From Alkalibacter mobilis (GTDB lineage Bacteria; Bacillota; Clostridia; Eubacteriales; Alkalibacteraceae), in the NCBI RefSeq assembly GCF_015594845.1, contig NZ_JADNRK010000006.1, positions 1 through 64,000 on the forward strand: a stretch of 64,000 nucleotides of DNA, read 5' to 3'. The position numbers and the translations under genes are program-made. The notes beneath the pieces were generated by a model that did not search any database, was not told where the DNA came from, and was given only the letters and a program-made list of their open reading frames with translations. Position 1 is the first letter of the stretch. Each line of letters begins with the position of its first letter. Below, in pieces: positions 43,233 to 52,778 of this stretch.

Positions 43233-44816
43233 TTACATATTGTCAATGAATTCATCAAAGGTCGTTCTTCTATCCACAATTCCTGTGTCTTTTATTTGAA
43301 TGACTCTGTTTGAAACAGTTTGTAGTAGCTCGTGGTCGTGAGAAGCAATAAGAATATTGCTGGGATAGTTTTCCAAACCTTTATTAAGTGCGGTTATGGA
43401 TTCCAAATCCAGGTGGTTGGTGGGTTGATCCAAAATCAGCATGTTTGCATTTTGGAGCATCATCCTTGAAAGCATGCATCGAACTTTTTCGCCACCGGAA
43501 AGAACGCTGACTTTCTTTAAAGCTTCTTCGCCTGAGAACAACATTTTGCCTAAAAATCCTCTTATATATGATTCAGATTTTTCTTCCGAATACTGTCTTA
43601 ACCAATCTACCAGGTTAAGCTCGGAACCTTCGAAGTATGAAGCATTGTCTTTTGGAAAATAAGCTTTAGAGATTGTTACGCCCCATTTGAAGGAACCTTC
43701 GTCAGGCTCCAATTCGCCTGTCAATATCTTGAACAGAGTAGTCAGGGTTATATCATTGTCGCTTAGAAATGCTATCTTGTCATCTCTTGAAACGGTGAAA
43801 GTAACATCATTCAATACCTTGACTCCGTCAATAGTCTTGCTTATTCCTTCTACAAAAAGAATGTCATTACCCGGTTCTCTTTCGGGCTTGAAAACAATAA
43901 ATGGATATTTTCTTGTTGAAGGTTGAATGTCGTCAAGGGTGATTTTTTCAAGAATTTTCTTTCTTGAAGTCGCTTGCCTTGATTTTGAGGCATTTGCGCT
44001 AAACCTTGCAATAAATTCCTGCAACTGTTTGACCTTTTCTTCCTTCTTTTTGTTTTGATCTTTCATCATCTGCAGAGCTAACTGGCTTGATTCGTACCAA
44101 AAATCGTAGTTGCCGGAATACAACTTAATTTTACCGAAATCCACATCGGCCATATGGGTGCATACGTTGTTTAAAAAGTGTCTGTCGTGAGATACGACTA
44201 TTACGGTTCCAGTGAAATTTATCAAGAATTCCTCGAGCCAATTGATTGCTTTTAAATCCAAGTGGTTTGTAGGCTCATCCAGGATCAGGACTCCAGGCTT
44301 GCCAAAAAGAGCTTGAGCCAGCAGAACTTTTATTTTTTCGTTTCCGTCCAGTTCCTTTACTTTCTTTTGATGCAATTCTGAAGAAATACCCAAACCTTGA
44401 AGCAAATAAGCAGCATCTGATTCAGCATCCCATCCGTCCAAATCGGCAAACTCACCTTCTAATTCAGCAGCTTTAATACCGTCTTCATCACTGAAGTCGG
44501 GCTTTGCATATAGCTCGTCTTTCTCTTTCATAATTTCAAAAAGTCTAGGGTTGCCCAATATGACCGTATCAAGAACAGTCATTTCATCGTATTGGTAATG
44601 GTCCTGCTTCAAGACGGACATTCTAGTTTCCTTGGCAATGCTTACATCACCTGTATTTGGTTCTATCTCCCCGGATAGAATTCTCAAAAAAGTACTCTTG
44701 CCCGCACCATTGGCTCCTATTACTCCGTAGCAATTTCCGGGATTGAACTTTAAATTTACATCTTCAAATAATTTTTGTTCTCCGAATCGGAGACTGACAT
44801 TGGTTACTGTTATCAT
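43233..44816 (-). CDS. ABC-F family ATPase (YkpA/YbiT type)
   Basis: A 527-aa protein of two ABC domains joined by a charged helical linker (about 240-300), with no membrane part. Domain 1 has Walker A GANGAGKS, a degenerate signature (ELDGNEKIKV for LSGGE) and DEPTNHLD. Domain 2 has a poor Walker A (LSDNDITLTTL), a good signature LSGGEKVR, and Walker B LILDQPTNHLD in which the catalytic Glu is Gln464. The YkpA/YbiT branch acts on ribosomes or as regulatory ATPases; resistance function is not expected. Good ribosome binding site (AAGGAAGG) before the ATG. Confidence 0.9.
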   Translation of the reverse strand: MITVTNVSLRFGEQKLFEDVNLKFNPGNCYGVIGANGAGKSTFLRILSGEIEPNTGDVSIAKETRMSVLKQDHYQYDEMTVLDTVILGNPRLFEIMKEKDELYAKPDFSDEDGIKAAELEGEFADLDGWDAESDAAYLLQGLGISSELHQKKVKELDGNEKIKVLLAQALFGKPGVLILDEPTNHLDLKAINWLEEFLINFTGTVIVVSHDRHFLNNVCTHMADVDFGKIKLYSGNYDFWYESSQLALQMMKDQNKKKEEKVKQLQEFIARFSANASKSRQATSRKKILEKITLDDIQPSTRKYPFIVFKPEREPGNDILFVEGISKTIDGVKVLNDVTFTVSRDDKIAFLSDNDITLTTLFKILTGELEPDEGSFKWGVTISKAYFPKDNASYFEGSELNLVDWLRQYSEEKSESYIRGFLGKMLFSGEEALKKVSVLSGGEKVRCMLSRMMLQNANMLILDQPTNHLDLESITALNKGLENYPSNILIASHDHELLQTVSNRVIQIKDTGIVDRRTTFDEFIDNM

Positions 44817-44971
44817 TTAATACCTTCCTTTTTAAGTGTTATCAAGCAATTATATCATAACCAGGGTTTAACGAACATATATTTTAAAAATGTTGTATGG
44901 TTTATTCAAAATCTATCGGATCCACTTATCAAGATGCAAAAAATAAACGTTTACAGAATTAATTTGAAATA

Positions 44972-45004
44972 CTAATTGATATATATTATCAGTTAGTATA
45001 TAAT
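44972..45004 (+). promoter_or_regulatory. feoAB promoter overlapped by a 25-bp dyad
   Basis: TTGATA (44976-44981), 17 nt, TATAAT (44999-45004). A dyad with arms CTAATTGATA (44972-44981) and TATCAGTTAG (44987-44996), one mismatch, covers the -35 and spacer. Its core TGATATA-T-ATTATCA is close to the Fur 7-1-7 box (two mismatches). Iron-dependent repression is the obvious reading; a DtxR-type regulator is the alternative. Confidence 0.6.
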
Positions 45005-45031
45005 ATCGTTAGATAACAAGGAGGGGTTAAA

Positions 45032-45250
45032 ATGACTATTGTAGATCTTAAACCAGGTCAGTCCGGCCAGATCCTAGAGCTGAATTTAAGCACCAAGATA
45101 AAAAATAAATTGTTGGAACTTGGTTTGACACCCGGAGCATCTGTCATGTTTGTTAGGACCGCGCCGTTGGGAGACCCTATAAATATAAAAGTAAGAGGCT
45201 TCAATTTGGGTATTAGGAGAGAGATTGCCCAGGGGATAACCTTAAAATAA
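45032..45250 (+). CDS. feoA: ferrous iron transport protein A
   Basis: A 72-aa SH3-fold FeoA: LKPGQSGQILEL...LLELGLTPGASVMFVRTAPLGDPINIKVRGFNLGIRREIA is the standard family pattern. A small cytosolic partner that adjusts FeoB. Ribosome binding site AAGGAGG; 24 nt before the feoB start. Confidence 0.93.
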   Translation: MTIVDLKPGQSGQILELNLSTKIKNKLLELGLTPGASVMFVRTAPLGDPINIKVRGFNLGIRREIAQGITLK

Positions 45251-45274
45251 TTTCGAGCAGAAGAGGTGATGCGT

Positions 45275-47284
45275 ATGGGAAAGACTTACGCTTTGACAGG
45301 AAATCCAAATTCAGGTAAAACAACCATCTTTAATGAACTTACAGGTGCTACACAGTATGTTGGAAACTGGAGCGGGGTAACAGTTGAAAAAAAAGAGGGG
45401 ACTATCAAAAATTCCGATATTCAGGTGGTGGATCTTCCCGGAATATACTCAATGTCATCAAATTCGCTTGACGAAGTGATAGCGTTGAATTACATAACAA
45501 AAGACAAGCCAGACGGGATAATAAATGTAGTAAGTGCATCGAACCTGCAACGAAATCTGTACCTTACATTACAGTTGTTGGAAATGAAAGTGCCCGTAAC
45601 ACTGATTTTGAACATGATGGATGAAGTCAAAAGAAGAAAGATAAATATCGATCATTTGAAGTTGGCTCAAATTTTGTCTTTAAGGATAATACCTACAGGT
45701 GCGGACGATAGAAAAGAATTGAAAAATATTAAAGACACGTTGACTCTGGATGAAGTATCGAACTTCAACAGATTTTCTTATTTTTCAGAAGATGTTCAAA
45801 AGGCCATCAACGAGTTGGCTCAAAAGCTTCGAGAGACAGAGCACCGACTTGAAAACGATATCCATTGGCTGGCACTTAAAATATTGGAACATGACAGGGA
45901 GATAATCGAGCGGATCAAAATAATAAACTTGGGTGCTGTAGAACTGGGTTATAAGCTGAGGGATGAAATCCAGAAACAAACAAAAATGGAATTGCCCGAA
46001 ATATTGGCAAAACAAAGATATGATTATTTAAGAGAAATTTCGGAACAAGTCATTGAAGATTTGGACAAAAGTCTCGTCACAGAAACAGTGACGGATAAAA
46101 TCGATAAAGTTTTGACTCACAGGATTTTAGCGATACCACTTTTTTTAACAATAATGTTGATGGTTTATTATGTTACCATTACCGGCCTGGGAGATAAAAC
46201 AATAGCCTTCATGGAGTGGTTGGTGGGAGATGTCATCACTAAAACAGTGATCGCAGGCCTGAATACTGTCGGTGCATCTGAAATGGTTGTATCCTTGGTC
46301 GTTGATGGTATTATTGGAGGAGTTGGGGCGGTAGTTGTGTTTGTCCCGCAAATAATGATCCTGTTTTTTTTCATAGCCATACTTGAAGACAGTGGATATA
46401 TGGCAAGAATTGCCTTTGTAATGGATAAGATATTTAAAAAATTCGGTTTGTCAGGAAAATCAGTAATACCGATGTTGGTCGGGTCGGGATGTTCGGTACC
46501 CGGTATAATGGCTACTAGAACTTTGGAGAATGAAAGAGATAGAAAACTAACTATTATACTTACTCCATTTATTAGTTGCGGAGCGAAATTGCCTGTTTAC
46601 CTTTTATTTGCAGCAGCTTTTTTTCCGTCAAATTCTCATATCATTGTGTTTTCACTTTATTTGTTGGGGATATTGGTAGCAATTTTATCAGGTGTTATTT
46701 TGTCAAAATTGAGATACAGGGGTGAAGATTCAGATTTTATATTGGAACTTCCCCCCTATAGGATTCCAAGATTAAAAAATGTTGCGATTAGAATGTGGGA
46801 TAAAGCAAAAGACTTCTTGTCAAAGGCAGGAACTGTAATATTTGCAGCATCGGTGATTTTGTGGTTTGCCCAGTCATTTGATTTTTCTTTCTCGCGAGTA
46901 GTTGAACCTTCCGACAGCATGCTGGCTTCATTTGGCAAATTGATTGCACCTGTCTTTTCGCCTCTCGGGTTTGGAGATTGGATAACATCTGTTGCATTTA
47001 TAACGGGTTTTGCAGCAAAGGAAATTGTAATTAGCACTCTCAGTGTATTGCACGGTGTTAGTGAGGGAGCCTTGGTTACATCATTGCAAAACATATATTC
47101 GCCGTTGTCGGCATATTCGTTTATGGCATTCATACTTCTTGCTTCGCCTTGTTTTGCGGCAATAAGTGTTATGAAAAGAGAGTTGAATTCATGGAGAGAA
47201 ACGGGCTTTGCGGTTTTATATCAAACCAGCGTCGCATATTTGATTTCCATGCTGATATACCAGGTTGGGAGTCTCATAATCTAA
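45275..47284 (+). CDS. feoB: ferrous iron transport protein B
   Basis: A 669-aa Fe(II) transporter: an N-terminal G domain (G1 GNPNSGKT at about 9-16, DLPGIYS, NMMD), a helical GDI-like region, then about eight membrane helices with the Cys-containing pore motifs (GSGCSVPGI, PFISCGAKLP). Imports ferrous iron under anaerobic conditions. ATG at 45275 suits AGAGGTG; GTG at 45266 and ATG at 45269 overlap the ribosome binding site and are less likely. Confidence 0.93.
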   Translation: MGKTYALTGNPNSGKTTIFNELTGATQYVGNWSGVTVEKKEGTIKNSDIQVVDLPGIYSMSSNSLDEVIALNYITKDKPDGIINVVSASNLQRNLYLTLQLLEMKVPVTLILNMMDEVKRRKINIDHLKLAQILSLRIIPTGADDRKELKNIKDTLTLDEVSNFNRFSYFSEDVQKAINELAQKLRETEHRLENDIHWLALKILEHDREIIERIKIINLGAVELGYKLRDEIQKQTKMELPEILAKQRYDYLREISEQVIEDLDKSLVTETVTDKIDKVLTHRILAIPLFLTIMLMVYYVTITGLGDKTIAFMEWLVGDVITKTVIAGLNTVGASEMVVSLVVDGIIGGVGAVVVFVPQIMILFFFIAILEDSGYMARIAFVMDKIFKKFGLSGKSVIPMLVGSGCSVPGIMATRTLENERDRKLTIILTPFISCGAKLPVYLLFAAAFFPSNSHIIVFSLYLLGILVAILSGVILSKLRYRGEDSDFILELPPYRIPRLKNVAIRMWDKAKDFLSKAGTVIFAASVILWFAQSFDFSFSRVVEPSDSMLASFGKLIAPVFSPLGFGDWITSVAFITGFAAKEIVISTLSVLHGVSEGALVTSLQNIYSPLSAYSFMAFILLASPCFAAISVMKRELNSWRETGFAVLYQTSVAYLISMLIYQVGSLII

Positions 47285-47296
47285 GGAGATGATAAA

Positions 47297-47437
47297 ATGG
47301 CGGACTTTTTAATATTAACGCCCATACTGGGATTGACTGTTTATTTTATTGTAAGGCATTTTAGACAAACAAAAGAAGGAAAATGCAGTTCATGTTCTCA
47401 TGATTGCTCAAGCTGCCCCACAAAGGAAAAAATGTAA
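47297..47437 (+). CDS. FeoB-associated Cys-rich membrane protein
   Basis: A 46-aa protein with one N-terminal membrane helix (about 4-20) and a C-terminal cluster CSSCSHDCSSCP, the pattern of the small FeoB-associated family seen after feoB in Firmicutes. The cysteines may bind iron near the transporter exit. It starts 12 nt after feoB with an AAGGAG ribosome binding site and precedes the terminator, so it is the third gene of the feo operon. Confidence 0.85.
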   Translation: MADFLILTPILGLTVYFIVRHFRQTKEGKCSSCSHDCSSCPTKEKM

Positions 47438-47439
47438 AA

Positions 47440-47478
47440 GCGATGCCCTCAACATTAAAATGGAGGGCATCGCTTTTT
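47440..47478 (+). terminator. terminator of the feo operon
   Basis: GCGATGCCCTC (47440-47450) and GAGGGCATCGC (47463-47473), 12-nt loop, then TTTTT. Confidence 0.88.
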
Positions 47479-47507
47479 AAAAAACGGTTGATCTTTTGAT
47501 CGTAAGC

Positions 47508-47762
47508 TTATGTAGCTATTGGGTTGTTGATCCCAAAACCCAAAGTTTTCGTTTTATACTCCTGAGTCAGCAATTCTTTTCCCATTTCGATTGCTTCATC
47601 CTCGGAGATATCTACTCTTACATCACGAGATTCAAGTAGATCGAAAATAGAATCGAGAATATATTTTTTCAGGGTATAACCACCAAAAATTTTCTTTTGT
47701 ATGTGCACTTCGTATTTGTCATCATAAACGACCACGTCTTCATTGCCAAATTTTAATTTCAT
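47508..47762 (-). CDS. uncharacterised 84-aa protein
   Basis: No family recognised. Predicted to open with beta strands (MKLKFGNEDVVVYDDKYEVHIQ), then helices, including EDEAIEMGKELLTQEYKT. No export signal. The ATG at 47762 follows GAGGTGAT; an ATG six codons earlier overlaps that site. Monocistronic and divergent from uvrC. Confidence 0.6.
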   Translation of the reverse strand: MKLKFGNEDVVVYDDKYEVHIQKKIFGGYTLKKYILDSIFDLLESRDVRVDISEDEAIEMGKELLTQEYKTKTLGFGINNPIAT

Positions 47763-47879
47763 AATATCACCTCGCATCAAACTTTTTAATGTAATGTAAA
47801 TATGTTATTATTATATATACCATTTACGGCTTAAAAAAAACTTAGAAAACATAAATTTTAATAAAAATTGGAGAAAATC

Positions 47880-49745
47880 ATGCTGCAGGAAAAATTAAGA
47901 GACCTTCCGGATAAACCCGGGGTTTATTTGATGAAGGATTCAAGCGATAAAATCATTTATGTAGGCAAGGCGAAGAATTTGAAGAACAGGGTCAGGCAGT
48001 ATTTTCAGAAAAATTCTTCACATGGTTTAAAAGTTCTTACCATGGTAAAAAACATTGACGATTTTGAGATTATAATCACTGACAGCGAAGTGGAAGCCCT
48101 GATACTTGAGTTCAATCTGATAAAAAAACATTTGCCCAGGTTCAATATAATGCTTAAGGACGACAAGTCCTATCCCTTTATAAAAGTTACATTAAATGAA
48201 AATTATCCACGGATTTTAATGACTCGAAAAGTTAAAAAGGACGGAGCCAGATATTTTGGTCCATATACAAATGCAAATGCAGTCAAACAAACGATAGATG
48301 CCATAGAAAAAGTGTATAAATTGAAGCATTGCAGTAAGAATTTTAATGGAGAAAAAGCTCTTGAAAGGCCTTGCCTGAATTTTTTCATAGACAGGTGCCC
48401 GGGGATTTGTTTGGGCAATGTGGACAAATCCGAGTACAGAAATAAAATATATGAAATAATTGAAATACTCAAAGGAAAAGATAAAAGGATACTCGAAGAC
48501 TTGACCAATTCCATGGAAAAAGCTTCGAGAGAACTGGATTTTGAAAATGCTGCTATTTTCAGAGACCAGATCCAGGGGATAAAAACAATTGGAGAAAAAC
48601 AAAAGATTACATCAGACGCATCTTCCGACCAGGATGTGATCAATTTTGCCATGGAATCCAGTGAAATCTGCATTCAGGTTTTCAAAATCAGGGACGGTAA
48701 AATGATCGGCAGAGAAACTCATATGCTTGAGTATTATAACAATGAAGATGATTTTTTAAATCAATTTGTAAAGCAATTTTACTACAATCGAGCAATATTT
48801 CCGAAGGAGATAATAATTCCACATGAAATTGAAGACAAGGAAGCAATAGAGCTATGGCTAAAAGAAAAAAAGGGGAACAGAGTGACGATTACTGTCCCTG
48901 TTAAGGGTGACAAGAAAAAATTATTGTCGATGGTCAAAGAAAATGCGAAGATTTTACTATTCGAACACATGAATAAAAAGTACAATAAGTTGAGACAGGA
49001 AAAATTTTGTGATAAGTGGATCTTGGAAAATATGGGAATTGAAAAAAAGCCGATCCGCATAGAATCCTTTGACATTTCCAACATTGGGGGAAAAGATGCA
49101 GTCGGAGCAATGGTGGTTTTTACCAACTATAAACCTGATAGAAAAGCGTACCGAAGATTCAGGATCAAATCAGTCGAGGGTCAGGATGATTACGCAAGCA
49201 CTCAGGAAGTTATATTTAGAAGGATAGAAAGAGGCATGAACGAAATCCAACAGGGCAAGACATCAGGTTCATTTTTGCCACTACCTGATATAATAATGTT
49301 GGATGGAGGGATCGGGCATATAAATTCCGTTAAAAAAATTTTGGATATGTACGATCTTGACATCAAAATTTTTGGAATGGTCAAGAATGACAAGCACAAA
49401 TTGGAGAAGTTGGTTGCCGAATCGAGTACCATGGAAATACCAAAATCAACACCCATATATTATTTTTTGAACAACCTGTCTGAAGAGGTTCACAGATTTG
49501 CCGTTGAATATCACAGAAAAATCAGAAATGAAGGAATGAGCAATTCAGTATTGTCGAAAATTGAAGGGATCGGACCCAAGCGTCAACGACTTTTGTTGGA
49601 TCACTTTAAAAGCATTGACAACATCAGGAATGCAAAGTTGGAAGAATTTAAAAAGGTTCAGGGGATCAACGAGAAGACGGCGAGAATAATTATTGATTAT
49701 TTCAACGAAAAAAATGAGAAACGGGAGACGATGAATGAAGTATAA
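47880..49745 (+). CDS. uvrC: excinuclease ABC subunit C
   Basis: A 621-aa nucleotide-excision repair nuclease. It has a GIY-YIG domain (about 10-90; PGVYLMKDSSDKIIYVGKAKNLKNRV), a UVR motif (about 195-235), an RNase H-like endonuclease domain (IESFDISNIGGKDAVGAMVVF, YRRFRIKSVEGQDDYAS) and two helix-hairpin-helix motifs at the end. It makes the 3' and 5' incisions with UvrB. ATG at 47880 follows TTGGAGA; a TTG at 47868 is the upstream alternative. It heads a six-gene run to degV and overlaps the next gene by 11 nt. Confidence 0.95.
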   Translation: MLQEKLRDLPDKPGVYLMKDSSDKIIYVGKAKNLKNRVRQYFQKNSSHGLKVLTMVKNIDDFEIIITDSEVEALILEFNLIKKHLPRFNIMLKDDKSYPFIKVTLNENYPRILMTRKVKKDGARYFGPYTNANAVKQTIDAIEKVYKLKHCSKNFNGEKALERPCLNFFIDRCPGICLGNVDKSEYRNKIYEIIEILKGKDKRILEDLTNSMEKASRELDFENAAIFRDQIQGIKTIGEKQKITSDASSDQDVINFAMESSEICIQVFKIRDGKMIGRETHMLEYYNNEDDFLNQFVKQFYYNRAIFPKEIIIPHEIEDKEAIELWLKEKKGNRVTITVPVKGDKKKLLSMVKENAKILLFEHMNKKYNKLRQEKFCDKWILENMGIEKKPIRIESFDISNIGGKDAVGAMVVFTNYKPDRKAYRRFRIKSVEGQDDYASTQEVIFRRIERGMNEIQQGKTSGSFLPLPDIIMLDGGIGHINSVKKILDMYDLDIKIFGMVKNDKHKLEKLVAESSTMEIPKSTPIYYFLNNLSEEVHRFAVEYHRKIRNEGMSNSVLSKIEGIGPKRQRLLLDHFKSIDNIRNAKLEEFKKVQGINEKTARIIIDYFNEKNEKRETMNEV

Positions 49746-50535
49746 ATTGATAGCAGTAGATATTGATGGAACTCTATTGAATTCGCAAGGGATCCTAACA
49801 CAAAAAACAAAAGAACAAATACGGAGGGCTCATGAAGCAGGTGTTATATTTACTATTTCAACTGGAAGGCCCATACAGGGTGTAATGCCTCTAGTTGAGG
49901 AAATAGGTTTGGATATCCCTTTGATCACATACAACGGCGCAATGGTATTAAAAGCAAATACCCACGAAATCATATATGAGAAATCTTTGATCAATGAATC
50001 GGCTTTAAAAATCTACAAAATGGGACTAAAAATCGATACTACAATGATTCTTTGGTCTGAAAATAAGTTATACTCCAATGTTGACAATGAAAAATCTAGG
50101 TTTTATTCCGGATTGACAAATACTCCTATGGAAGTAATTGATGACATTGGCCGGTTAAAAGAAAATATTACCAAGATAATTTGGTATGAAAATGATATCA
50201 AGGTTTTGGAATTAATGGACATGCTGGATAGGGAGTTCGAGGACAAGCGAGTTGTTTATCACCCTTCCAGACCTTATTTCCTGGAATTTGTAGATTCGGA
50301 AGCTTCAAAGGCCATAGCTATTGCAAAGCTCGGAGAAATTTATGGTATAAGGCGGGAAGAAATTATCGCCGTAGGAGACTCGTACAATGATATTTCGATG
50401 ATTGAATTTGCGGGATTGGGTGTGGCAATGGATAATGCGCCAAAGATAATAAAAGACAAGGCCGATTATATTACAAAGAGCTGCGATGATGACGGTGTAG
50501 CGCATGTAATAGATAAAATTATTTTTGGAGGCTAG
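49735..50535 (+). CDS. Cof-type HAD-IIB hydrolase
   Basis: A 266-aa HAD phosphatase: DIDGTLL with the nucleophile Asp, ISTGRP, a C2B cap, and the closing GDSYNDISMIEFAG metal-binding motif. Such enzymes dephosphorylate sugar phosphates, FMN or PLP; no specificity can be given. Starts inside the end of uvrC and 3 nt before hprK, so it is in the same operon. Confidence 0.88.
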   Translation: MKYKLIAVDIDGTLLNSQGILTQKTKEQIRRAHEAGVIFTISTGRPIQGVMPLVEEIGLDIPLITYNGAMVLKANTHEIIYEKSLINESALKIYKMGLKIDTTMILWSENKLYSNVDNEKSRFYSGLTNTPMEVIDDIGRLKENITKIIWYENDIKVLELMDMLDREFEDKRVVYHPSRPYFLEFVDSEASKAIAIAKLGEIYGIRREEIIAVGDSYNDISMIEFAGLGVAMDNAPKIIKDKADYITKSCDDDGVAHVIDKIIFGG

Positions 50536-50538
50536 AAA

Positions 50539-51462
50539 ATGAAAGAAATTTTAATAGAAGATTTTTGCAGAGATTTGGGATTTGAAATTTTATGCGATGG
50601 AGGACACGAAACAATAACCTTGACCAACAGCAGCATAAACAGGCCGGGTCTCCAATTATACGGATTTTACGATCATTTTGATTCAGACAGGGTCCAAATA
50701 GTTGGTAAGGTCGAAGAGAGCTATCTTAATTCATTGGATCCGGTGGAAAAATCAAAAAAAATAGAAAAATTCTTCACTTACCATTTTCCTTGCCTGGTGA
50801 TCGCTTGGGATATGAATGTAGATGGGGACTATGTAAAGTGCGCAAATAAATATGGAAGAATTGTCTTAAAATCAAAAAAGGAGACTACAAAAGTAATCAA
50901 TAATGTTATCAATTATCTTGATGCGTATATGGCGCCAATAATCAGCATGCATGGAGTTCTGGTGGAAGTTTTTGGGGTCGGAGTACTTATTACCGGATCC
51001 AGCGGTGTCGGGAAGAGTGAAACTGCACTTGAATTGGTAAAAAGGGGACACCGGCTCATTACCGATGATGTGGTGGACATAAAAAATGTGGGTGACAGGT
51101 TGACCGGTAGCGCACCGGAACTGTTGAAACAGTACATGGAAATCAGAGGTATAGGCATTATAGACATAAGAACCTTGTACGGTATAGGTGCTGTAAAAGA
51201 ATCGGTCCAGATAGACATGAACATCCACCTGGAGATGTGGGACGCAACCAAATATTATGATAGACTTGGATTGGATGATGAATATACTAATATTTTAAAG
51301 GTAGATGTGCCTAAAGTGGTAATTCCTGTAACTACGGGCAGAAATCTGGCTATAATTATTGAAACAGCGGCTCGAAACAATAGATTGAAGTACATGGGAA
51401 TAAACTCTGCCAAGGATTTTTGTGATAGAATAGCCTTGAGTAATGAACAGAAAACAGACTAA
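50539..51462 (+). CDS. hprK: HPr kinase/phosphorylase
   Basis: A 307-aa bifunctional enzyme that phosphorylates and dephosphorylates Ser46 of HPr, the switch for carbon catabolite control. Walker A GSSGVGKS (153-160), then VKRGHRLITDDVV, the EIRGIGI(I/M)D signature and KVDVPKVVIPVTTGRN near the C-terminus. Its presence supports CcpA/HPr regulation, in line with the cre-like site at 38734. Confidence 0.95.
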   Translation: MKEILIEDFCRDLGFEILCDGGHETITLTNSSINRPGLQLYGFYDHFDSDRVQIVGKVEESYLNSLDPVEKSKKIEKFFTYHFPCLVIAWDMNVDGDYVKCANKYGRIVLKSKKETTKVINNVINYLDAYMAPIISMHGVLVEVFGVGVLITGSSGVGKSETALELVKRGHRLITDDVVDIKNVGDRLTGSAPELLKQYMEIRGIGIIDIRTLYGIGAVKESVQIDMNIHLEMWDATKYYDRLGLDDEYTNILKVDVPKVVIPVTTGRNLAIIIETAARNNRLKYMGINSAKDFCDRIALSNEQKTD

Positions 51463-51481
51463 AAAGATAGGGGATGATTTT

Positions 51482-52231
51482 TTGAAGACAGTGCTGGATA
51501 CTCATATACATACAGTTGCGTGCAATCACGCTTACAGTACGATCGGTGAAAACGCTGCTTCTGCAAAATCCAAAGGACTTGAGCTGATATGTATAACTGA
51601 ACACGGGCCCAAACTGCCCGGGGGACCTCACCCTTATTATTTTGCAAACATCAAAGTCGTACCACCTGAGTTGGAAGGTGTGAAAATTCTAAAGGGAATA
51701 GAATCAAACATCATGGACACCTCCGGTGGGTTGGATCTACCTCCACAGTACAAGAACAAGATGGAGATAATCCTGGCGGGATTGCACAGTAAATGTTTTT
51801 CTCCAGGAAGCAAAAGGGAAAACACAAAAGCGGTGATAAAAGCTATGGAAAATGATTTTGTTGACATCATCGTCCATATAGGAAATCCGGCATATGAGTT
51901 GGATTATCCGGATGTTTTGAAGGCGGCGAAAGATACCAATACGTTGATTGAAATAAACAACAGTTCATTCGTACATTCCAGAAAAGGCAGTTATGATAAT
52001 TGCTTCAATGTGGCAAAAGAATGCATGAAAAGAGAAATCATGATTTCTCTTGGAAGTGATGCGCATATTGCCAGCGATGTGGGTGAATTTGGAGTAGCAA
52101 AAAAAATATTGGATGTGATCGAGTTTCCGCAGGAGCTTGTGATAAACACTTCAGTTTCCAAATTAACTAAATATCTTGAGTCAAAGGGTCGAGTTTTGTT
52201 TGTAGACCCTAGAGAGAATACCAACCAATAA
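51482..52231 (+). CDS. PHP domain phosphatase (YcdX-like)
   Basis: A 249-aa PHP hydrolase: DTHIHT near the N-terminus, CITEHGP, VHIGNP and LGSDAHIASDVGEF supply the metal-binding His/Asp residues of a trinuclear site. YcdX-type phosphatase; substrate unknown. TTG at 51482 is preferred because AGGGGATGA lies at the right distance; an in-frame ATG at 51443 overlaps hprK without a clear ribosome binding site. Confidence 0.85.
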   Translation: MKTVLDTHIHTVACNHAYSTIGENAASAKSKGLELICITEHGPKLPGGPHPYYFANIKVVPPELEGVKILKGIESNIMDTSGGLDLPPQYKNKMEIILAGLHSKCFSPGSKRENTKAVIKAMENDFVDIIVHIGNPAYELDYPDVLKAAKDTNTLIEINNSSFVHSRKGSYDNCFNVAKECMKREIMISLGSDAHIASDVGEFGVAKKILDVIEFPQELVINTSVSKLTKYLESKGRVLFVDPRENTNQ

Positions 52232-52244
52232 AGGAGAATGATTT

Positions 52245-52766
52245 ATGAGTAAAAACCCGATAGTAACCATCAAATTGGAAAATGGAAAAGAAATTAAAGC
52301 GGAATTGTACCCGGACATAGCACCGGAAAGTGTAAACAATTTTATAAGTTTGATCAAAAAAGGATATTATGATGGATTGATTTTTCACAGAGTGATCAAA
52401 AATTTTATGATTCAAGGAGGATGTCCTGAAGGCTCAGGGATGGGTGGCCCCGGTTATACGATAAAAGGAGAGTTTGCTGCCAACGGATTCAAAAACGATT
52501 TAAATCATAAAAGAGGAGTCTTGTCCATGGCCAGAGCTATGAACCCAGATTCTGCCGGTTCTCAGTTTTTTATAATGCACAAGGATTCGCCACATTTGGA
52601 TGGGTCATATGCAGCTTTTGGAGAAGTTATTGAAGGTATCGAAATAGTGGATGAAGTTGCAAATTCAAAAACAGGAATGCAGGATAGACCTGTTGAACCG
52701 ATAATCATGTCTCAGGTAAGCGTAGAGACTTTTGGAGTGGATTATCAGGAGCCAAATAAACTTTAA
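52245..52766 (+). CDS. peptidyl-prolyl cis-trans isomerase (cyclophilin)
   Basis: A 173-aa cytosolic cyclophilin: GLIFHRVIKNFMIQGGCP, then RGVLSMARAMNPDSAGSQFFI and LDGSYAAFGEVIEG contain the catalytic Arg and substrate pocket. No signal peptide. 13 nt after the PHP gene and 12 nt before degV, within the uvrC-to-degV operon. A strong AAGGAG ribosome binding site. Confidence 0.92.
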   Translation: MSKNPIVTIKLENGKEIKAELYPDIAPESVNNFISLIKKGYYDGLIFHRVIKNFMIQGGCPEGSGMGGPGYTIKGEFAANGFKNDLNHKRGVLSMARAMNPDSAGSQFFIMHKDSPHLDGSYAAFGEVIEGIEIVDEVANSKTGMQDRPVEPIIMSQVSVETFGVDYQEPNKL

Positions 52767-52778
52767 AAGGGGTACGAT

